DNA from: Lebetimonas sp. JH292
GTDB lineage: Bacteria; Campylobacterota; Campylobacteria; Campylobacterales; Nautiliaceae
Assembly (NCBI RefSeq): GCF_000523275.1
Contig: NZ_ATHQ01000001.1
Location: forward strand, 1 to 64,000
Reading direction: 5' to 3'
DNA: 64,000 nucleotides
The notes beneath the pieces are model-generated. The model had not been told where the DNA came from. It did no database searches and saw nothing but the letters and a program-made list of their open reading frames with translations. Position numbers and translations under genes: made by a program. Numbering within the stretch: position 1 is the stretch's first letter; every line of letters begins with the position of its first letter. Below, piece after piece: positions 7,839 to 17,873 of this stretch.

Positions 7839-9708
7839 TATTTTCCTTTATTTTTATTTTTACTATTTTTTTTATATTTCCAAAATCTTTAAGTTTAAAT
7901 CCGCAAACACCTTCGTTGCCTTTAGTATCATATGTCAGTTTTATCGGGGGTTCTACAAAATCAAATTCTATTCTGTTATAAGGTGTCCATGGGCTTAAAG
8001 AGAGAATTTTTGCATATATTACGGCATTTTGTAATTTATCGATTGTTTCTTTCATCTCTTTTATTCCCTGTTTTAATTCCTCGATTTTTTCTTTTAATTC
8101 AACCGTTTTTTGTTTAAAAGAATTAAATTCTTTTAATTTTTTTATTATAGCGGGTAAAGTTTTTATACCTTTTGTTTTATTTTGTAAGTATAATTTTTTC
8201 AATTCATTAACAGAACTTTTATTTTCTTTCAAAACCCTTAATCTTTTATTATATTCTTCTATATTGATTTTTAAATCCCTTTTTATTTCTCCCAGTTTTT
8301 TTTGTAATTTGTCTGTATCTATGCTTTCACCCAATACCTTGGCAGGAGAAATAATTAATTTATTTTCACTTCCTTTTAAAGTATGTATTTTAATCTCGTC
8401 CAGTGCGTAACATTTTAAATAGGAACCTAAAATTTCTATTTCTACTTTTTTAGCAAAAATTTCCCCTCCCACTACCTGAGAAATTACCGCCTTATTTGCT
8501 CTTACTGTTCCGTTTTCAAGCCTTGTTATTTTTATTTCATCTGCTTCAACATATCCTTTATGAATATTTATTTCTCCTTTTTGGGTATAAATTTTACTCT
8601 TTTGATGAGTCTGTCCCATTATTTTTAAATCTTTACATTTAATCAATGCGGAATTTCCGACATTTCCCCTTACAATTAATGTTGTTGTTTCAACCGTGGT
8701 GTTATCCCCTATGGCCTCTTTGAGCGCATCGGATTCTTTTACGTCAATTTTAATATCACTTTCTTTGGCACCTGTAACATCACCTGTTTTTATATTAATC
8801 TGTTTTATCTCCATTTCATCTTTTATTACGAACACTCCGGAATCATTATACAAATATCCGTTTTTTAATGCTGTAAAAACTATTTTTTCATTATCTTCCT
8901 CTTTTTTTATTGTTTTCTGGTCGTATCCAATACTTGGAATTTCAAAATCTTTGACTTTTTCGGCCAAAATTATTTTTCCTCTGCAGTTTCTGCCGTTTTT
9001 ACCCGGTTTTGTTTTTTTTATCTCTATTAAAATCTCGCCTGCTTTTACGGGATAAATAAGCTCTTTTTTTACAGCAGTTTCATTTTTTTTATAATGATAA
9101 ACCACTTCTCCCTGAACAGTGGGGATTTCATCTATACCTTTACATAACAATATTTCTTCTTCACATTCCAAAGAACCTATTATTCTTAATTTTGCAACTG
9201 TTTTTTCTATTGATTCATTCATTTTTTCATCAAACAAATTTATTAATAAAGAGTTCCTTATTTTTTTCTTATTAAGTTCTTCTCTAAATTTTTCAAACAG
9301 AATGTCACTGTATACAATAAGTGATTTTGGCGAAAGAATAAATTTTGCCCCCTTTAATTTTTCATTTATTTCTATTTTCCCTATTAATTCAAAGTCACTT
9401 ACTTCATATTTAATTATTTTAATCTCATACACCTGCTTTATCTCGTTTTTTTCATTTCTCAAAAAGTTTTCGTTTTTAAGTAACATTTTTGAATCTTCAT
9501 CAACTTCAATAAACTCATGGTCGTTTTCTGTTTTTATAAAGGTTTTAACTTCAGTTATTTCAAAATCAAGATTCGAAAAAGGAATATTGTATTTGGAGGA
9601 AATTTTGGCAAGAGTATCATTAACATTTTCGGTTCTTACGACCAGAGGCAGGGCTTGTATCTCTTTTTTTTCCTCGTTTTCTTTTTTAAAAAAACCAAAC
9701 AGACCCAC
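7822..9708 (-). CDS. fapA: FapA (DUF342) family flagellar-assembly A-like protein
   Basis: This 628-residue protein opens with GLFGFFKKENEEKKEIQ and contains the FapA/DUF342 core: GEILIEIKKTKPGKNGRNCRGK in the middle, VFVIKDEMEIKQINIKTGDVTGAKESDI, then a right-handed beta-helix-like run and a coiled coil (about 455-555, rich in K, E and L) before a short C-terminal beta domain. The family is widespread in Campylobacterota and is linked to polar or flagellar organisation, but its biochemistry is not settled. The start is GTG with AAAAGG upstream. An ATG one base upstream is in another frame. It is the first gene of the minus operon, only 29 bases from divergent murJ. Confidence 0.82.
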   Translation of the reverse strand: MGLFGFFKKENEEKKEIQALPLVVRTENVNDTLAKISSKYNIPFSNLDFEITEVKTFIKTENDHEFIEVDEDSKMLLKNENFLRNEKNEIKQVYEIKIIKYEVSDFELIGKIEINEKLKGAKFILSPKSLIVYSDILFEKFREELNKKKIRNSLLINLFDEKMNESIEKTVAKLRIIGSLECEEEILLCKGIDEIPTVQGEVVYHYKKNETAVKKELIYPVKAGEILIEIKKTKPGKNGRNCRGKIILAEKVKDFEIPSIGYDQKTIKKEEDNEKIVFTALKNGYLYNDSGVFVIKDEMEIKQINIKTGDVTGAKESDIKIDVKESDALKEAIGDNTTVETTTLIVRGNVGNSALIKCKDLKIMGQTHQKSKIYTQKGEINIHKGYVEADEIKITRLENGTVRANKAVISQVVGGEIFAKKVEIEILGSYLKCYALDEIKIHTLKGSENKLIISPAKVLGESIDTDKLQKKLGEIKRDLKINIEEYNKRLRVLKENKSSVNELKKLYLQNKTKGIKTLPAIIKKLKEFNSFKQKTVELKEKIEELKQGIKEMKETIDKLQNAVIYAKILSLSPWTPYNRIEFDFVEPPIKLTYDTKGNEGVCGFKLKDFGNIKKIVKIKIKENNDSGS

Positions 9709-9737
9709 ATTAAACCTTTTTTGATATAATACCGCTT

Positions 9738-11123
9738 ATGATTAAAGCAATAATTATAAATTTTTTAGGTATTTTCAATTCGAGAATTCTCGGATTTATC
9801 AGGGATTTGCTGAGTGCCTCTATACTCGGGGCAAATATGTATTCCGATATCTTTTTTGTCGCTTTCAAATTTCCCAACCTTTTTAGAAGAATTTTTGCCG
9901 AAGGAGCCTTCAGCCAAAGTTTTCTGCCGACATTTGCAAAAACTAAAAACAAAGCACGGTTTGCGTATATAATTTTTATCAAGTTTTTTATAATTATACT
10001 TATTTTAAGCCTTTTTGTAACTATTTTCAGAGATTTTGTCACCAATATTTTAGCATACGGTTTCAGCAATGAGGCAAAAAAAATAGCTTCCCCTCTTATT
10101 GCCGTTAATTTCTGGTATTTGGATTTTATATTTATAGTAACTTTTCTTGCGAGTTTACTTCAATATAAAAATCATTTTGCAGTTACCGCTTTTTCAACAG
10201 CTCTTCTTAATATTTCGTTGATAGCGGCTTTAATCATTTCAAAAAACCTGCCTAAAAAAGAGATTATCTGGTATTTAAGTTTAGGTGTTTTAATAGGAGG
10301 ATTTGCCCAGTTAACAGCTCATTTGATAATGGCCAAAAAGAAAAAAATTTTAAGAGCGCTTCTTATCGGATGTAAAAGAGAGGAAAAAATTGACATAAGT
10401 GAATTCAAAAGACATTTTTTACCTTCTGTATTTGGAAATTCCACCGCACATATTTCAGCATTTTTAGATACATGGCTTGCTACATTTTTGGTATCCGGGA
10501 GTATAAGTTATTTATATTATGCAAACAGACTTTTTCAGCTTCCTTTTGCTTTGTTTGTCATTGCAACTTCAACTGTGTTTTTCCCAAAAATAACAAAACT
10601 TTTAAATTCAAAAAAAGAGGATAAAGCAATTTCGATGATGAAAAAAATTTTTTGGATTTTACTTTATTCGCTGATATTGGCAACTGTTGTGGGAATAATG
10701 GATTCAAAAGAAATAATAAAAGTCTTGTTTGAAAGAGGTGCATTTACCCATACTGACACTATAATGACGGCAAATGTTTTAATTATGTATTTAATTGGAC
10801 TTATTCCTTATGGTATTGGCAAACTATTTTCAAGCTATATGTATGCAATACATAAACATTTAAAAGCAGCCAAAATATCAGCAGTTGCTTTGGGGGGAAA
10901 TATATTTTTTCAATTATTTTAATTATTCCACTTAAAGTTTACGGCCTTGCACTCTCGAGCAGTATAGCGGGAATAATCATGTCATATTTATATATAAAAG
11001 AATTTTCATTTAAACTGTTTTTTAAGTTTTTTGAAAAAAAGTTATTTCTTTTATTTGATATTATGCATAATTGCAAGTATAATTACTGCTATAATTTTTA
11101 AAAAGATTTTATTGTTAATTTAA
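9738..11123 (+). CDS. murJ: Lipid II flippase MurJ, coding frame broken near the 3' end
   Basis: The first 394 codons (9738-10922) give a typical MurJ (MviN): LGFIRDLLSASILGANMYSDIFFVAFKFPNLFRRIFAEGAFSQSFLP, then many membrane segments. MurJ moves lipid II across the inner membrane. At the T6 run near 10905-10910 the frame shifts. Adding one T restores FSIILIIPLKVYGLALSSSIAG. A second shift near 11048-11056 must be corrected to reach the natural end ASIITAIIFKKILLLI and the stop at 11121-11123, 9 bases before cysS. As read, the last two membrane helices are lost. MurJ is normally essential, so sequencing error or tolerated truncation must be considered. Confidence 0.85.
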
Positions 11124-11132
11124 AGGAGCAAA

Positions 11133-12533
11133 ATGAAAATATATGATTCACATTTAAAAGAAAAAGTTGAATTTAAATCGATTAAAGATAATGAAGTCAG
11201 AATTTATGTGTGCGGTCCTACCGTATATGATGACGCTCACTTAGGACATGCGAGAAGTTCCGTCAGTTTTGACTTGCTTAGAAGAACTCTTATGGCACTT
11301 GGATACAAAGTAACTTTTGTAAAAAATTTTACGGATATTGATGATAAAATCATAAATAAAATGAAAGACACTTCTAAGAGTTTAAAAGAATTAACCGAAT
11401 ATTATATAAATTCTTATTTGAGAGACATGGATGAGCTTAATATACTAAGAGCGGATATAGAGCCAAAAGCAACCGAAACACTTGAAGAAATGTTTGATTT
11501 GATTGAAAAGCTTGTAAAAAACGGATGTACCTATACTTTGAAAAACGGGGATATATATTTTGATACATCAAAAGACCCCCAATACTGCTCTCTTTCGAAC
11601 AAATGCCAGGACAGTGAAGAAAATATTCACAGAATAGAAACCGAAGGCAAAAAAAACCCAAGAGATTTTGCCCTATGGAAAGCATGCAAAGGAGAAAATG
11701 ATGTCTGTTTTGATTCTCCTTTCGGTAAAGGAAGACCCGGGTGGCATTTGGAATGCTCCGCTATGATTAAAAAACATATTGCTTATCCTGATGGTGAATA
11801 TCAGATTGATTTACACGGAGGGGGAGCGGATTTGTTTTTTCCCCATCATGAAAACGAAGAAGCGCAAAGCTGGTGCGCATACAATCAACATTTGGCAAAA
11901 TACTGGATGCACAACGGTTTTGTAACAATTAACGGTGAAAAAATGAGCAAATCCCTTGGAAACAGCTTCTTTGTAAAAGACGCTCTAAAACATTATTCCG
12001 GGGAAGTTTTAAGATTTTATTTGATGGGTACTCACTACAGGGCCCCTCTTAATTTCTCTGAAGAGGATTTAATTGCCAGCAAAAAAAGACTGGATAAATT
12101 ATACAGACTTAAAAAAAGGGTTTACGCAATAGCTAAAAAACAAAAAGATGAAGAGTTTGAAAACAAATTGCTTGATGCTATGAAAGATGATTTAAATATT
12201 TCAAAAGCCCTGGCTGCTATAGACGAATTTGTTAAACTCTCGAATGAAAAACTGGATAAAAATCCAAAAGATAAAACATTAAAACAAAAAATTATAAGCA
12301 ATATTGATTTTATTGATAAACTCCTCGGTGTCGGCGGAAGCGATGCTTATAAATATTTTCAAAGCGGCATAGATGAAAATTTAAAAACAAAAATTGAAGA
12401 ATTAATTCAAAAAAGGAAATCTGCCAGAAAAAACAGAGATTTTACCCTTGCCGATAAAATAAGAGATGAACTAAATAAATTGGATATTCAAATCCAGGAT
12501 ACCCCAAACGGAACCGTATGGGAAAAAATATAA
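11133..12533 (+). CDS. cysS: Cysteine--tRNA ligase
   Basis: The 466-residue enzyme charges tRNA-Cys. It carries the class I signature GPTVYDDAHLGHARS (HLGH in place of HIGH) near residues 29-43, zinc ligands including LECSAM and HHENEEAQ, and the KMSKS loop GEKMSKSLGN. The C-terminal DALR-like helical region and RDFTLADKIRDEL end are complete. The start ATG has a strong AAAGGAG six bases upstream. The gene follows murJ closely and precedes pyrD by 23 bases, suggesting one transcript. Confidence 0.97.
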   Translation: MKIYDSHLKEKVEFKSIKDNEVRIYVCGPTVYDDAHLGHARSSVSFDLLRRTLMALGYKVTFVKNFTDIDDKIINKMKDTSKSLKELTEYYINSYLRDMDELNILRADIEPKATETLEEMFDLIEKLVKNGCTYTLKNGDIYFDTSKDPQYCSLSNKCQDSEENIHRIETEGKKNPRDFALWKACKGENDVCFDSPFGKGRPGWHLECSAMIKKHIAYPDGEYQIDLHGGGADLFFPHHENEEAQSWCAYNQHLAKYWMHNGFVTINGEKMSKSLGNSFFVKDALKHYSGEVLRFYLMGTHYRAPLNFSEEDLIASKKRLDKLYRLKKRVYAIAKKQKDEEFENKLLDAMKDDLNISKALAAIDEFVKLSNEKLDKNPKDKTLKQKIISNIDFIDKLLGVGGSDAYKYFQSGIDENLKTKIEELIQKRKSARKNRDFTLADKIRDELNKLDIQIQDTPNGTVWEKI

Positions 12534-12556
12534 GGAATGAAAATGGATAATGGAAA

Positions 12557-13630
12557 ATGGATATTTTTAAAACTATAAAACCCCTAATTTACAAAACCGA
12601 CCCGGAATTTGCACATAATGCAGTTGAGACAATTTTCAAAACTGCAAGACGTTGCCCTCTTTTTTTTAATTCTTTAACAAAAAGAAATTTTATTGATAAC
12701 CCTATATTAAATCAAAAAATATGGGATTTGGAATTTAAAAACCCCGTAGGTGTTGCGGCGGGATTTGACAAAAATGCAACTATGGTTTCGGCCTGGCCCG
12801 CACTCGGTTTCGGATGGGGAGAAATCGGTGCTGTAACACCTCTGCCGCAGCCTGGCAATGAAAAACCCCGTTCATGGAGACATGTAGAATATGAAGCTAT
12901 TCAAAACGCTTTTGGATTTAACAATGAAGGAGTTGAAGTTATAAAAAAAAGACTATCCAAGATATATCCTTTTATTTTACCGATAGCGGCAAATATAGGA
13001 AAAAATAAAACCACACCTGAAGATAAAGCGATAGAGGATTATAAAATTTTGGTAAAAGAGCTTAAAGATGTAGTCGATTTTTTTGTAATTAATATTTCAT
13101 CTCCAAACACACCAAATCTCAGGAATCTATTAAACGAAGAATTTATAAATAATATTTTTAATGAATTAAAACCGCTTACTAAAAAACCGATACTCATTAA
13201 ATTTTCTCCGGATATGGAAGATGCTGATATTGTAAATCTGGCAAACATAAGCGTAGAAGCCGGGGCTGATGGTATAATTGCCACAAACACCACAATAAAT
13301 TACGATATTATAAATTCCCCTATAAAAAGAGGTGGAATTTCAGGTAAACCTTTAGCAAAAAGAAGTTTTGAAGTATTGAGAATAATTGCTTCTGAAATAT
13401 TTGGAAAAGTACCTATTATCAGTGTGGGAGGCATAGACAGTGCCGAAGAAGCCTATAAAAGAATAAGAATGGGGGCAAGTCTTCTTCAGATTTATACGGC
13501 AATAATTTACAAAGGCCCTGGAATTGTAAGGAAAATAAATAAAGGATTGATTGAACTTTTGAAAAAAGACGGGTTCAATCATATTTCTGAAGCAACAGGT
13601 ATAGATATTCCAAAAAAAATTAAAGGATAA
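12557..13630 (+). CDS. pyrD: Dihydroorotate dehydrogenase, quinone-dependent (class 2)
   Basis: This 357-residue FMN enzyme oxidises dihydroorotate to orotate in pyrimidine synthesis and passes electrons to the membrane quinone. The N-terminal amphipathic helix of class 2 enzymes is present (DIFKTIKPLIYKTDPEFAHN). GVAAGFDKNATMV, NAFGFNNEGV, the active-site loop NISSPNTPNLR with the class 2 serine, and the FMN phosphate site ISVGGIDSAEEAYKRIRMGASLLQIYT all fit. An ATG 14 bases upstream (12543) reads in another frame, within a small ATGGAAAATGG repeat. Confidence 0.96.
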   Translation: MDIFKTIKPLIYKTDPEFAHNAVETIFKTARRCPLFFNSLTKRNFIDNPILNQKIWDLEFKNPVGVAAGFDKNATMVSAWPALGFGWGEIGAVTPLPQPGNEKPRSWRHVEYEAIQNAFGFNNEGVEVIKKRLSKIYPFILPIAANIGKNKTTPEDKAIEDYKILVKELKDVVDFFVINISSPNTPNLRNLLNEEFINNIFNELKPLTKKPILIKFSPDMEDADIVNLANISVEAGADGIIATNTTINYDIINSPIKRGGISGKPLAKRSFEVLRIIASEIFGKVPIISVGGIDSAEEAYKRIRMGASLLQIYTAIIYKGPGIVRKINKGLIELLKKDGFNHISEATGIDIPKKIKG

Positions 13631-13632
13631 AA

Positions 13633-14856
13633 ATGCTTCCAAAATTTTATTCTCATAAATTAAAAAACAATCTGGAAATTATAGCAATACCTTGCAACAA
13701 AGGAAGCAATGTAATTACAAGCAATATATTTTATAAAGTCGGAAGCAGAAACGAAGTTTTGGGAAAAACGGGTATAGCCCATATGTTGGAACATATGAAT
13801 TTTAAATCAAGCAAAAATTTAAAAGAAGGCGAATTTGATAAAATTGTAAAATCTATAGGAGGCGTGGATAACGCTTCGACAGGTTTTGATTATACACATT
13901 ATTATATTAAAACATCTTCAAATTATCTTGGTAAAACATTTTTCCTTTTCAGTGAAGTTATGAGTAATCTTAATTTAAATGATGATGAATTTCAAAGAGA
14001 AAGAAAAGTTGTTTATGAAGAAAGACTCTGGAGAGTAGATAATAATCCGGTGGGATATTTATATTTTAGACTTTTTAACAATGCATTTCTTTACCATCCG
14101 TATCACTGGACACCTATCGGTTTTAAAGAAGATATATTAAGCTGGACAATAGACGATATAAGAGATTTTCATTCAACATATTACCAGCCTAAAAACGCTA
14201 TTTTACTTGTTGTGGGAGACATTACACCTAAAAGCGTATTTAAAGAAGCGCAAAAATATTTTTCAAAAATAGAAAATAAAAAAGAAATTCCAAATTTTCA
14301 TTATAAAGAACCGGAACTTGACGGAGACAAATTTATTGAAATAAAAAGACAAACTAAAGTAAACATTGTAGCCCTTGCTTTTCATATACCTGAATTTAAT
14401 CATAAAGACCAGATAATTTTAAGCGCATATTCGGAAATATTAAGCGGTGGGAAAAGTGCTGTTTTAAAAGAAAAACTTCAATATAAAAAAGAATTGGTGA
14501 GTGAAATATATGCATATAATATGGAATTAAAAGATAAAGGAATATTTTTAGCACTTGCAGTATGTAATCCCGGGGTTGAGCCTAAAAAAGTTGAAAAAGA
14601 AATTAAAAAAATTTTATTAAATACAAAACCGACTAAAAAACTTTTAAACAAAATAAAAAACACCACAAAACTCGATTTTATAACTTCAATGGAAAGCAGC
14701 GGCGGAATTAGCAATATTTTTGGTGATTATTTTGCAAAAGGGGACATCAGTCCTCTTCTTAATTATGAAGAAAATATATCAAAATTAAAACCAGAGGATT
14801 TTGAAAAAATTAAAAAATATTTTGAAAAAGGGGTTAGTGTTATTTTACATTCTTAA
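13633..14856 (+). CDS. M16 family zinc metallopeptidase
   Basis: This 407-residue protein is a single M16 peptidase unit of the PqqL/YmxG type. The inverted zinc motif HxxEH is H50-MLEH54 (GIAHMLEHMNF), and the distal glutamate lies in VVYEERLWRVDNNP about 75 residues later. LLVVGDITPKSVF marks the end of the first M16 domain; the second domain ends near SNIFGDYFAKGD. No signal peptide is evident. The ATG follows the pyrD stop by two bases, so they are co-transcribed. Substrate unknown. Its stop overlaps the stop of the convergent diguanylate cyclase. Confidence 0.9.
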   Translation: MLPKFYSHKLKNNLEIIAIPCNKGSNVITSNIFYKVGSRNEVLGKTGIAHMLEHMNFKSSKNLKEGEFDKIVKSIGGVDNASTGFDYTHYYIKTSSNYLGKTFFLFSEVMSNLNLNDDEFQRERKVVYEERLWRVDNNPVGYLYFRLFNNAFLYHPYHWTPIGFKEDILSWTIDDIRDFHSTYYQPKNAILLVVGDITPKSVFKEAQKYFSKIENKKEIPNFHYKEPELDGDKFIEIKRQTKVNIVALAFHIPEFNHKDQIILSAYSEILSGGKSAVLKEKLQYKKELVSEIYAYNMELKDKGIFLALAVCNPGVEPKKVEKEIKKILLNTKPTKKLLNKIKNTTKLDFITSMESSGGISNIFGDYFAKGDISPLLNYEENISKLKPEDFEKIKKYFEKGVSVILHS

Positions 14857-15938
14857 TTTTCAATATATTTATCAACTATAGCTCTATTTTTTCCACTTTT
14901 TTTTGCCGTATACATTAATTTATCCGCTTTTTCTATTAAATTTTTTACAGGCACTCTATTTTTTAATTTTACAAAAAGACCTCCAACACTAACTGTTACG
15001 TTTATTTTAAAATTTTCAAAATTAATTTCTTTAGAAGCTACAGCTTCTCTAATTTCTTCCAATTTGTTTTTTAAAGTATTGATATCTTTTATTGCAGAAA
15101 AAACAATTATAAACTCTTCCCCTCCGTATCTAAATAAATAATCTGAAAGTCTAATTTTGTTTTTAATAGTAGACGCAATATTTTTTAATACTTCATCTCC
15201 CGCTAAATGATCGTAAGTATCATTTACTTTTTTAAAATTATCAATATCTATAAAAGCTATTGCAAATGGTTTTTGTGATACAATAGAAACATCTTCAATA
15301 CCTAAAATCAAACCCTCTAAACTCGCTCTTGTTAAAGTTTTTGTAAGAGGGTCTAATTTTAATTTTTTAATTTCCATTGCAGTTAGATTTGTTATCAAAA
15401 AAGATAAAAACATTAAAGAATTTTTTATAAATTCATTATATTTTTCAATTAATAATAGATAATTTTCTTCCTCTTTTAAAACAACTATTTGTTCAATTAT
15501 TTCATTTAAATTATTTAAAAGTTTTAAAATTTTTTCTTTTTTATGTTTTTTATCAATAGTTTCAATTCTGTTTTCAATATTTGCCAAATAAACCTTTTCC
15601 TGGAATTTATTATCATTATATGTTAAATAATTTAAAAAGTTTTCAGTAAGGTTTAAAAAATAATTTACATATTTAAAAAGTTCTCTATCACTAGATTTTA
15701 ATGAACTTAATATATAATCGCTAAACAAAATTTTTTCTCTGTCAATATAATCTTGTAAATAACTAAGTGCTGAATAATTTCTAAGTAAATTAAAAAAATT
15801 GTTTGTTTGTATAAAAAATTTTTCAACATCACAAAAATCAAACTTATCAATGTTTTTAAAAATATTTTTTAAAAAAGAAAGTTCCAAAAAATTAATGTTT
15901 TCAAGATATATGTAATAATCCATTCCAAAATGATCCAA
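14853..15938 (-). CDS. Diguanylate cyclase, GGDEF domain (main part of a split gene)
   Basis: The frame begins with a TTG or an internal ATG near 15923 and runs 361 residues. About 200 residues of helical, non-membrane sequence precede a complete GGDEF domain: LTRASLEGLILG, FIDIDNFKKVNDTYDHLAGDEVL, the active site YRYGGEEFIIVFS (here as RYGGEEF) and KADKLMYTAKKSGKNR. It should make cyclic di-GMP. The upstream 84-codon frame at 15901-16155 overlaps it by 38 bases, and removing one A from an A8 run would fuse the two into one protein of about 435 residues. The N-terminal region was not recognised. Confidence 0.82.
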   Translation of the reverse strand: MDHFGMDYYIYLENINFLELSFLKNIFKNIDKFDFCDVEKFFIQTNNFFNLLRNYSALSYLQDYIDREKILFSDYILSSLKSSDRELFKYVNYFLNLTENFLNYLTYNDNKFQEKVYLANIENRIETIDKKHKKEKILKLLNNLNEIIEQIVVLKEEENYLLLIEKYNEFIKNSLMFLSFLITNLTAMEIKKLKLDPLTKTLTRASLEGLILGIEDVSIVSQKPFAIAFIDIDNFKKVNDTYDHLAGDEVLKNIASTIKNKIRLSDYLFRYGGEEFIIVFSAIKDINTLKNKLEEIREAVASKEINFENFKINVTVSVGGLFVKLKNRVPVKNLIEKADKLMYTAKKSGKNRAIVDKYIEN

Positions 15939-16155
15939 TTTTTTTTATTCTGTTTTTTATTTTTTCATTTTTTTCATTTACAAAAAACTCAAAAATTTTT
16001 ACTAAATTATTTTCATATTCTTCTATCAAAAGTAAAAAATCATTATTATTAAAAAATCTTTTAGTGTAATTGTCACTTTTTAATTTTTCAATTAAATTAT
16101 CATAAGCTTTTTTTAATAATTGATTAAAATAAATTTTTAGATCATTCTTATCCAT
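15901..16155 (-). CDS. Probable N-terminal part of the split diguanylate cyclase
   Basis: This 84-codon frame starts at an ATG after TAAGGGCTGAT and encodes a helical, lysine-rich peptide (MDKNDLKIYFNQLLKKAYDN). It ends KNRIKKIGSFWNG in its own frame. One base less in the A8 run just before GGATCA gives KNRIKKLDHFGMDYYIYLENI, a smooth join to the cyclase frame. The good start and ribosome site here, and the lack of one at the cyclase, suggest this is the true 5' end of a single gene. It could also be a small independent gene; that seems less likely. Confidence 0.55.
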   Translation of the reverse strand: MDKNDLKIYFNQLLKKAYDNLIEKLKSDNYTKRFFNNNDFLLLIEEYENNLVKIFEFFVNEKNEKIKNRIKKIGSFWNGLLHIS

Positions 16156-16163
16156 ATCAGCCC

Positions 16164-16823
16164 TTACAAATAACTATTTAGTAAAGCGCTTCCGACCCTT
16201 ATCATATTGCTCCCCTCTTCTATTGCTATTTCGAAATCATTGCTCATACCCATTGAGCATATTTTTGCCCCGTATGGCATTAATTTTTCAAAAATATTAT
16301 AAGTCAGTTTAAAACTTTTTCTAATCTCTTTTTCATCATCGCTGTGGGCACCTATTGTCATAAGGCCTTTAAGCTCTATATTTTTCAAATTTTCTTTTAT
16401 TTTCAAATATGTTTCAATTGCTTTTTCAGGTTCTAAGCCGTGTTTTGTAGGCTCCCCTGAAGAATTAATTTCAAGCAGGCACTTAACAGGTTTTTCAGCT
16501 CTTTTATCAATTGCTTCGGCTAATTCATAAGAATTAATTGACTGAATCATAAAAGGGTCAAGTGAAAGTAGTTTATTTATCTTGTTTTTTTGCAAATTAC
16601 CTATAAAATGCCATTCAATTGGGTATTCTTCTAAAGCTTTTACTTTTTTCTCCATATCCTGAACCCTGTTTTCGCCAAACGCCCTCTGACCTTCATTATA
16701 AAGTTTGAGAAGAGGTTCTAAATTATGGGTATATTTTGTAACGGCTACAATCTGAACAATTAAATGCTCGCTTCTTTTAAGCCTTGCAACCTCAACTTTT
16801 TGTATCAATTCATCCAATGTCAT
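16164..16823 (-). CDS. yggS: YggS-family pyridoxal-phosphate homeostasis protein
   Basis: The 219-residue protein is a single-domain alanine-racemase-like barrel of the YggS/PLPHP family, which binds PLP and helps keep vitamin B6 and amino-acid pools balanced. The PLP lysine lies in IVAVTKYTHN near residue 30. FGENRVQDMEKK, EWHFIGNLQKNK, INSSGEPTKHGLEP, GLMTIGAHSDDEKEIRKSF and SMGMSNDFEIAIEEGSNMIRVGSALL are the standard family blocks. The start ATG follows AAGGAGAAATA, a strong ribosome site, 9 bases after rseP. Confidence 0.95.
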   Translation of the reverse strand: MTLDELIQKVEVARLKRSEHLIVQIVAVTKYTHNLEPLLKLYNEGQRAFGENRVQDMEKKVKALEEYPIEWHFIGNLQKNKINKLLSLDPFMIQSINSYELAEAIDKRAEKPVKCLLEINSSGEPTKHGLEPEKAIETYLKIKENLKNIELKGLMTIGAHSDDEKEIRKSFKLTYNIFEKLMPYGAKICSMGMSNDFEIAIEEGSNMIRVGSALLNSYL

Positions 16824-16832
16824 TATTTCTCC

Positions 16833-17873
16833 TTAATGAATTATTCTCATTATATCGTTAAATATTCCAATTATCATAAGAGCGCCTAAAACAGCCCAGC
16901 CTCCTATTGTGAATTTTATCATAATTTCTTCGCTTATTTCTTTTTTAAACAAAGCCTCGTATAAATTGAACATAATATGACCACCGTCAAGTGCCGGAAT
17001 AGGCAGCAAATTTAAAACTCCCAAATTCACACTCAAAAGCGCCGTTAAAAACAGAAGAGGAATAATCCCCATACTCGCAACTTTAGCCGTTACATCCACT
17101 ATTCCTATCGGTCCGCTTATTGTATTTAACCCTATCGCACCGGTTATCAGTTTTTCAATACCTTTGAAAATAAGCCCTGCGTCGTTTAAAAATTTCTGCC
17201 AGGCTACAACAGAGGCTTTTATTATAGAATAATGAACTTTTATAATTTTTCCGCCAGGGGAAATACCTATAATTTTTCTTTTTATCGGTTCGTTAAAAAT
17301 ATTTTTAGTAATAATTGTTTTAGGCTTAATAGTTAACATAATAATTTTACTCTTTCTTTTAACTCCCAAATTGACTTTATCACTGTTTTGTATCAACACC
17401 GGAATTTCATCCCACGATTTTATTTTTATACCATTTACTTCAATAATTTCATCACCTTTTTTTAACTGATGAAATACCGGGGAATTTTCCATAACATTTC
17501 CGATAACAGGTGCAAGTTTCGGCCATCCTGCAACTGCGACAGACAAATAAATCAAATATGCAAGCAGAAAATTAAAACCTGGTCCCCCTAAAAGAATTAA
17601 AATTCTCTGCCATGGACTTTTAGAAGTGTATGAATCCGGATCATTTGATTTCAAAGCCGGATTTGAATCATCCTGACCTTTCATCTGAACATAACCGCCC
17701 AAAGGAACAGCACTTAAACACCAGTTGGTATCCCCTATTTTTTTACAAATCAGTTTTTTCCCAAATCCTATAGAAAAAACTTCAACTTTTACACCTACTA
17801 ATTTTGCCATTAAAAAATGACCTAATTCATGAAAAAATATTAAAAAAGATAATATAAGTAAAGCGCTAATCAT
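16833..17873 (-). CDS. rseP: Site-2 zinc metalloprotease RseP
   Basis: This 346-residue inner-membrane protease of the M50B family has HELGHF near residues 11-16 in the first membrane helix, one PDZ domain (about 125-200, KGDEIIEVNGIKIKSWDEIP) and the distal NLLPIPALDGGH motif that supplies the third zinc ligand. RseP cleaves anti-sigma factors and leftover signal peptides inside the membrane. It overlaps pgsA by 8 bases, a common pairing of membrane functions in this phylum. Confidence 0.94.
   Translation of the reverse strand: MISALLILSFLIFFHELGHFLMAKLVGVKVEVFSIGFGKKLICKKIGDTNWCLSAVPLGGYVQMKGQDDSNPALKSNDPDSYTSKSPWQRILILLGGPGFNFLLAYLIYLSVAVAGWPKLAPVIGNVMENSPVFHQLKKGDEIIEVNGIKIKSWDEIPVLIQNSDKVNLGVKRKSKIIMLTIKPKTIITKNIFNEPIKRKIIGISPGGKIIKVHYSIIKASVVAWQKFLNDAGLIFKGIEKLITGAIGLNTISGPIGIVDVTAKVASMGIIPLLFLTALLSVNLGVLNLLPIPALDGGHIMFNLYEALFKKEISEEIMIKFTIGGWAVLGALMIIGIFNDIMRIIH

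Noticed and set aside
8696-9724. Plus-strand frames opposite fapA
   Set aside because: Low-complexity Ser/Phe-rich antisense shadows of a clear gene.
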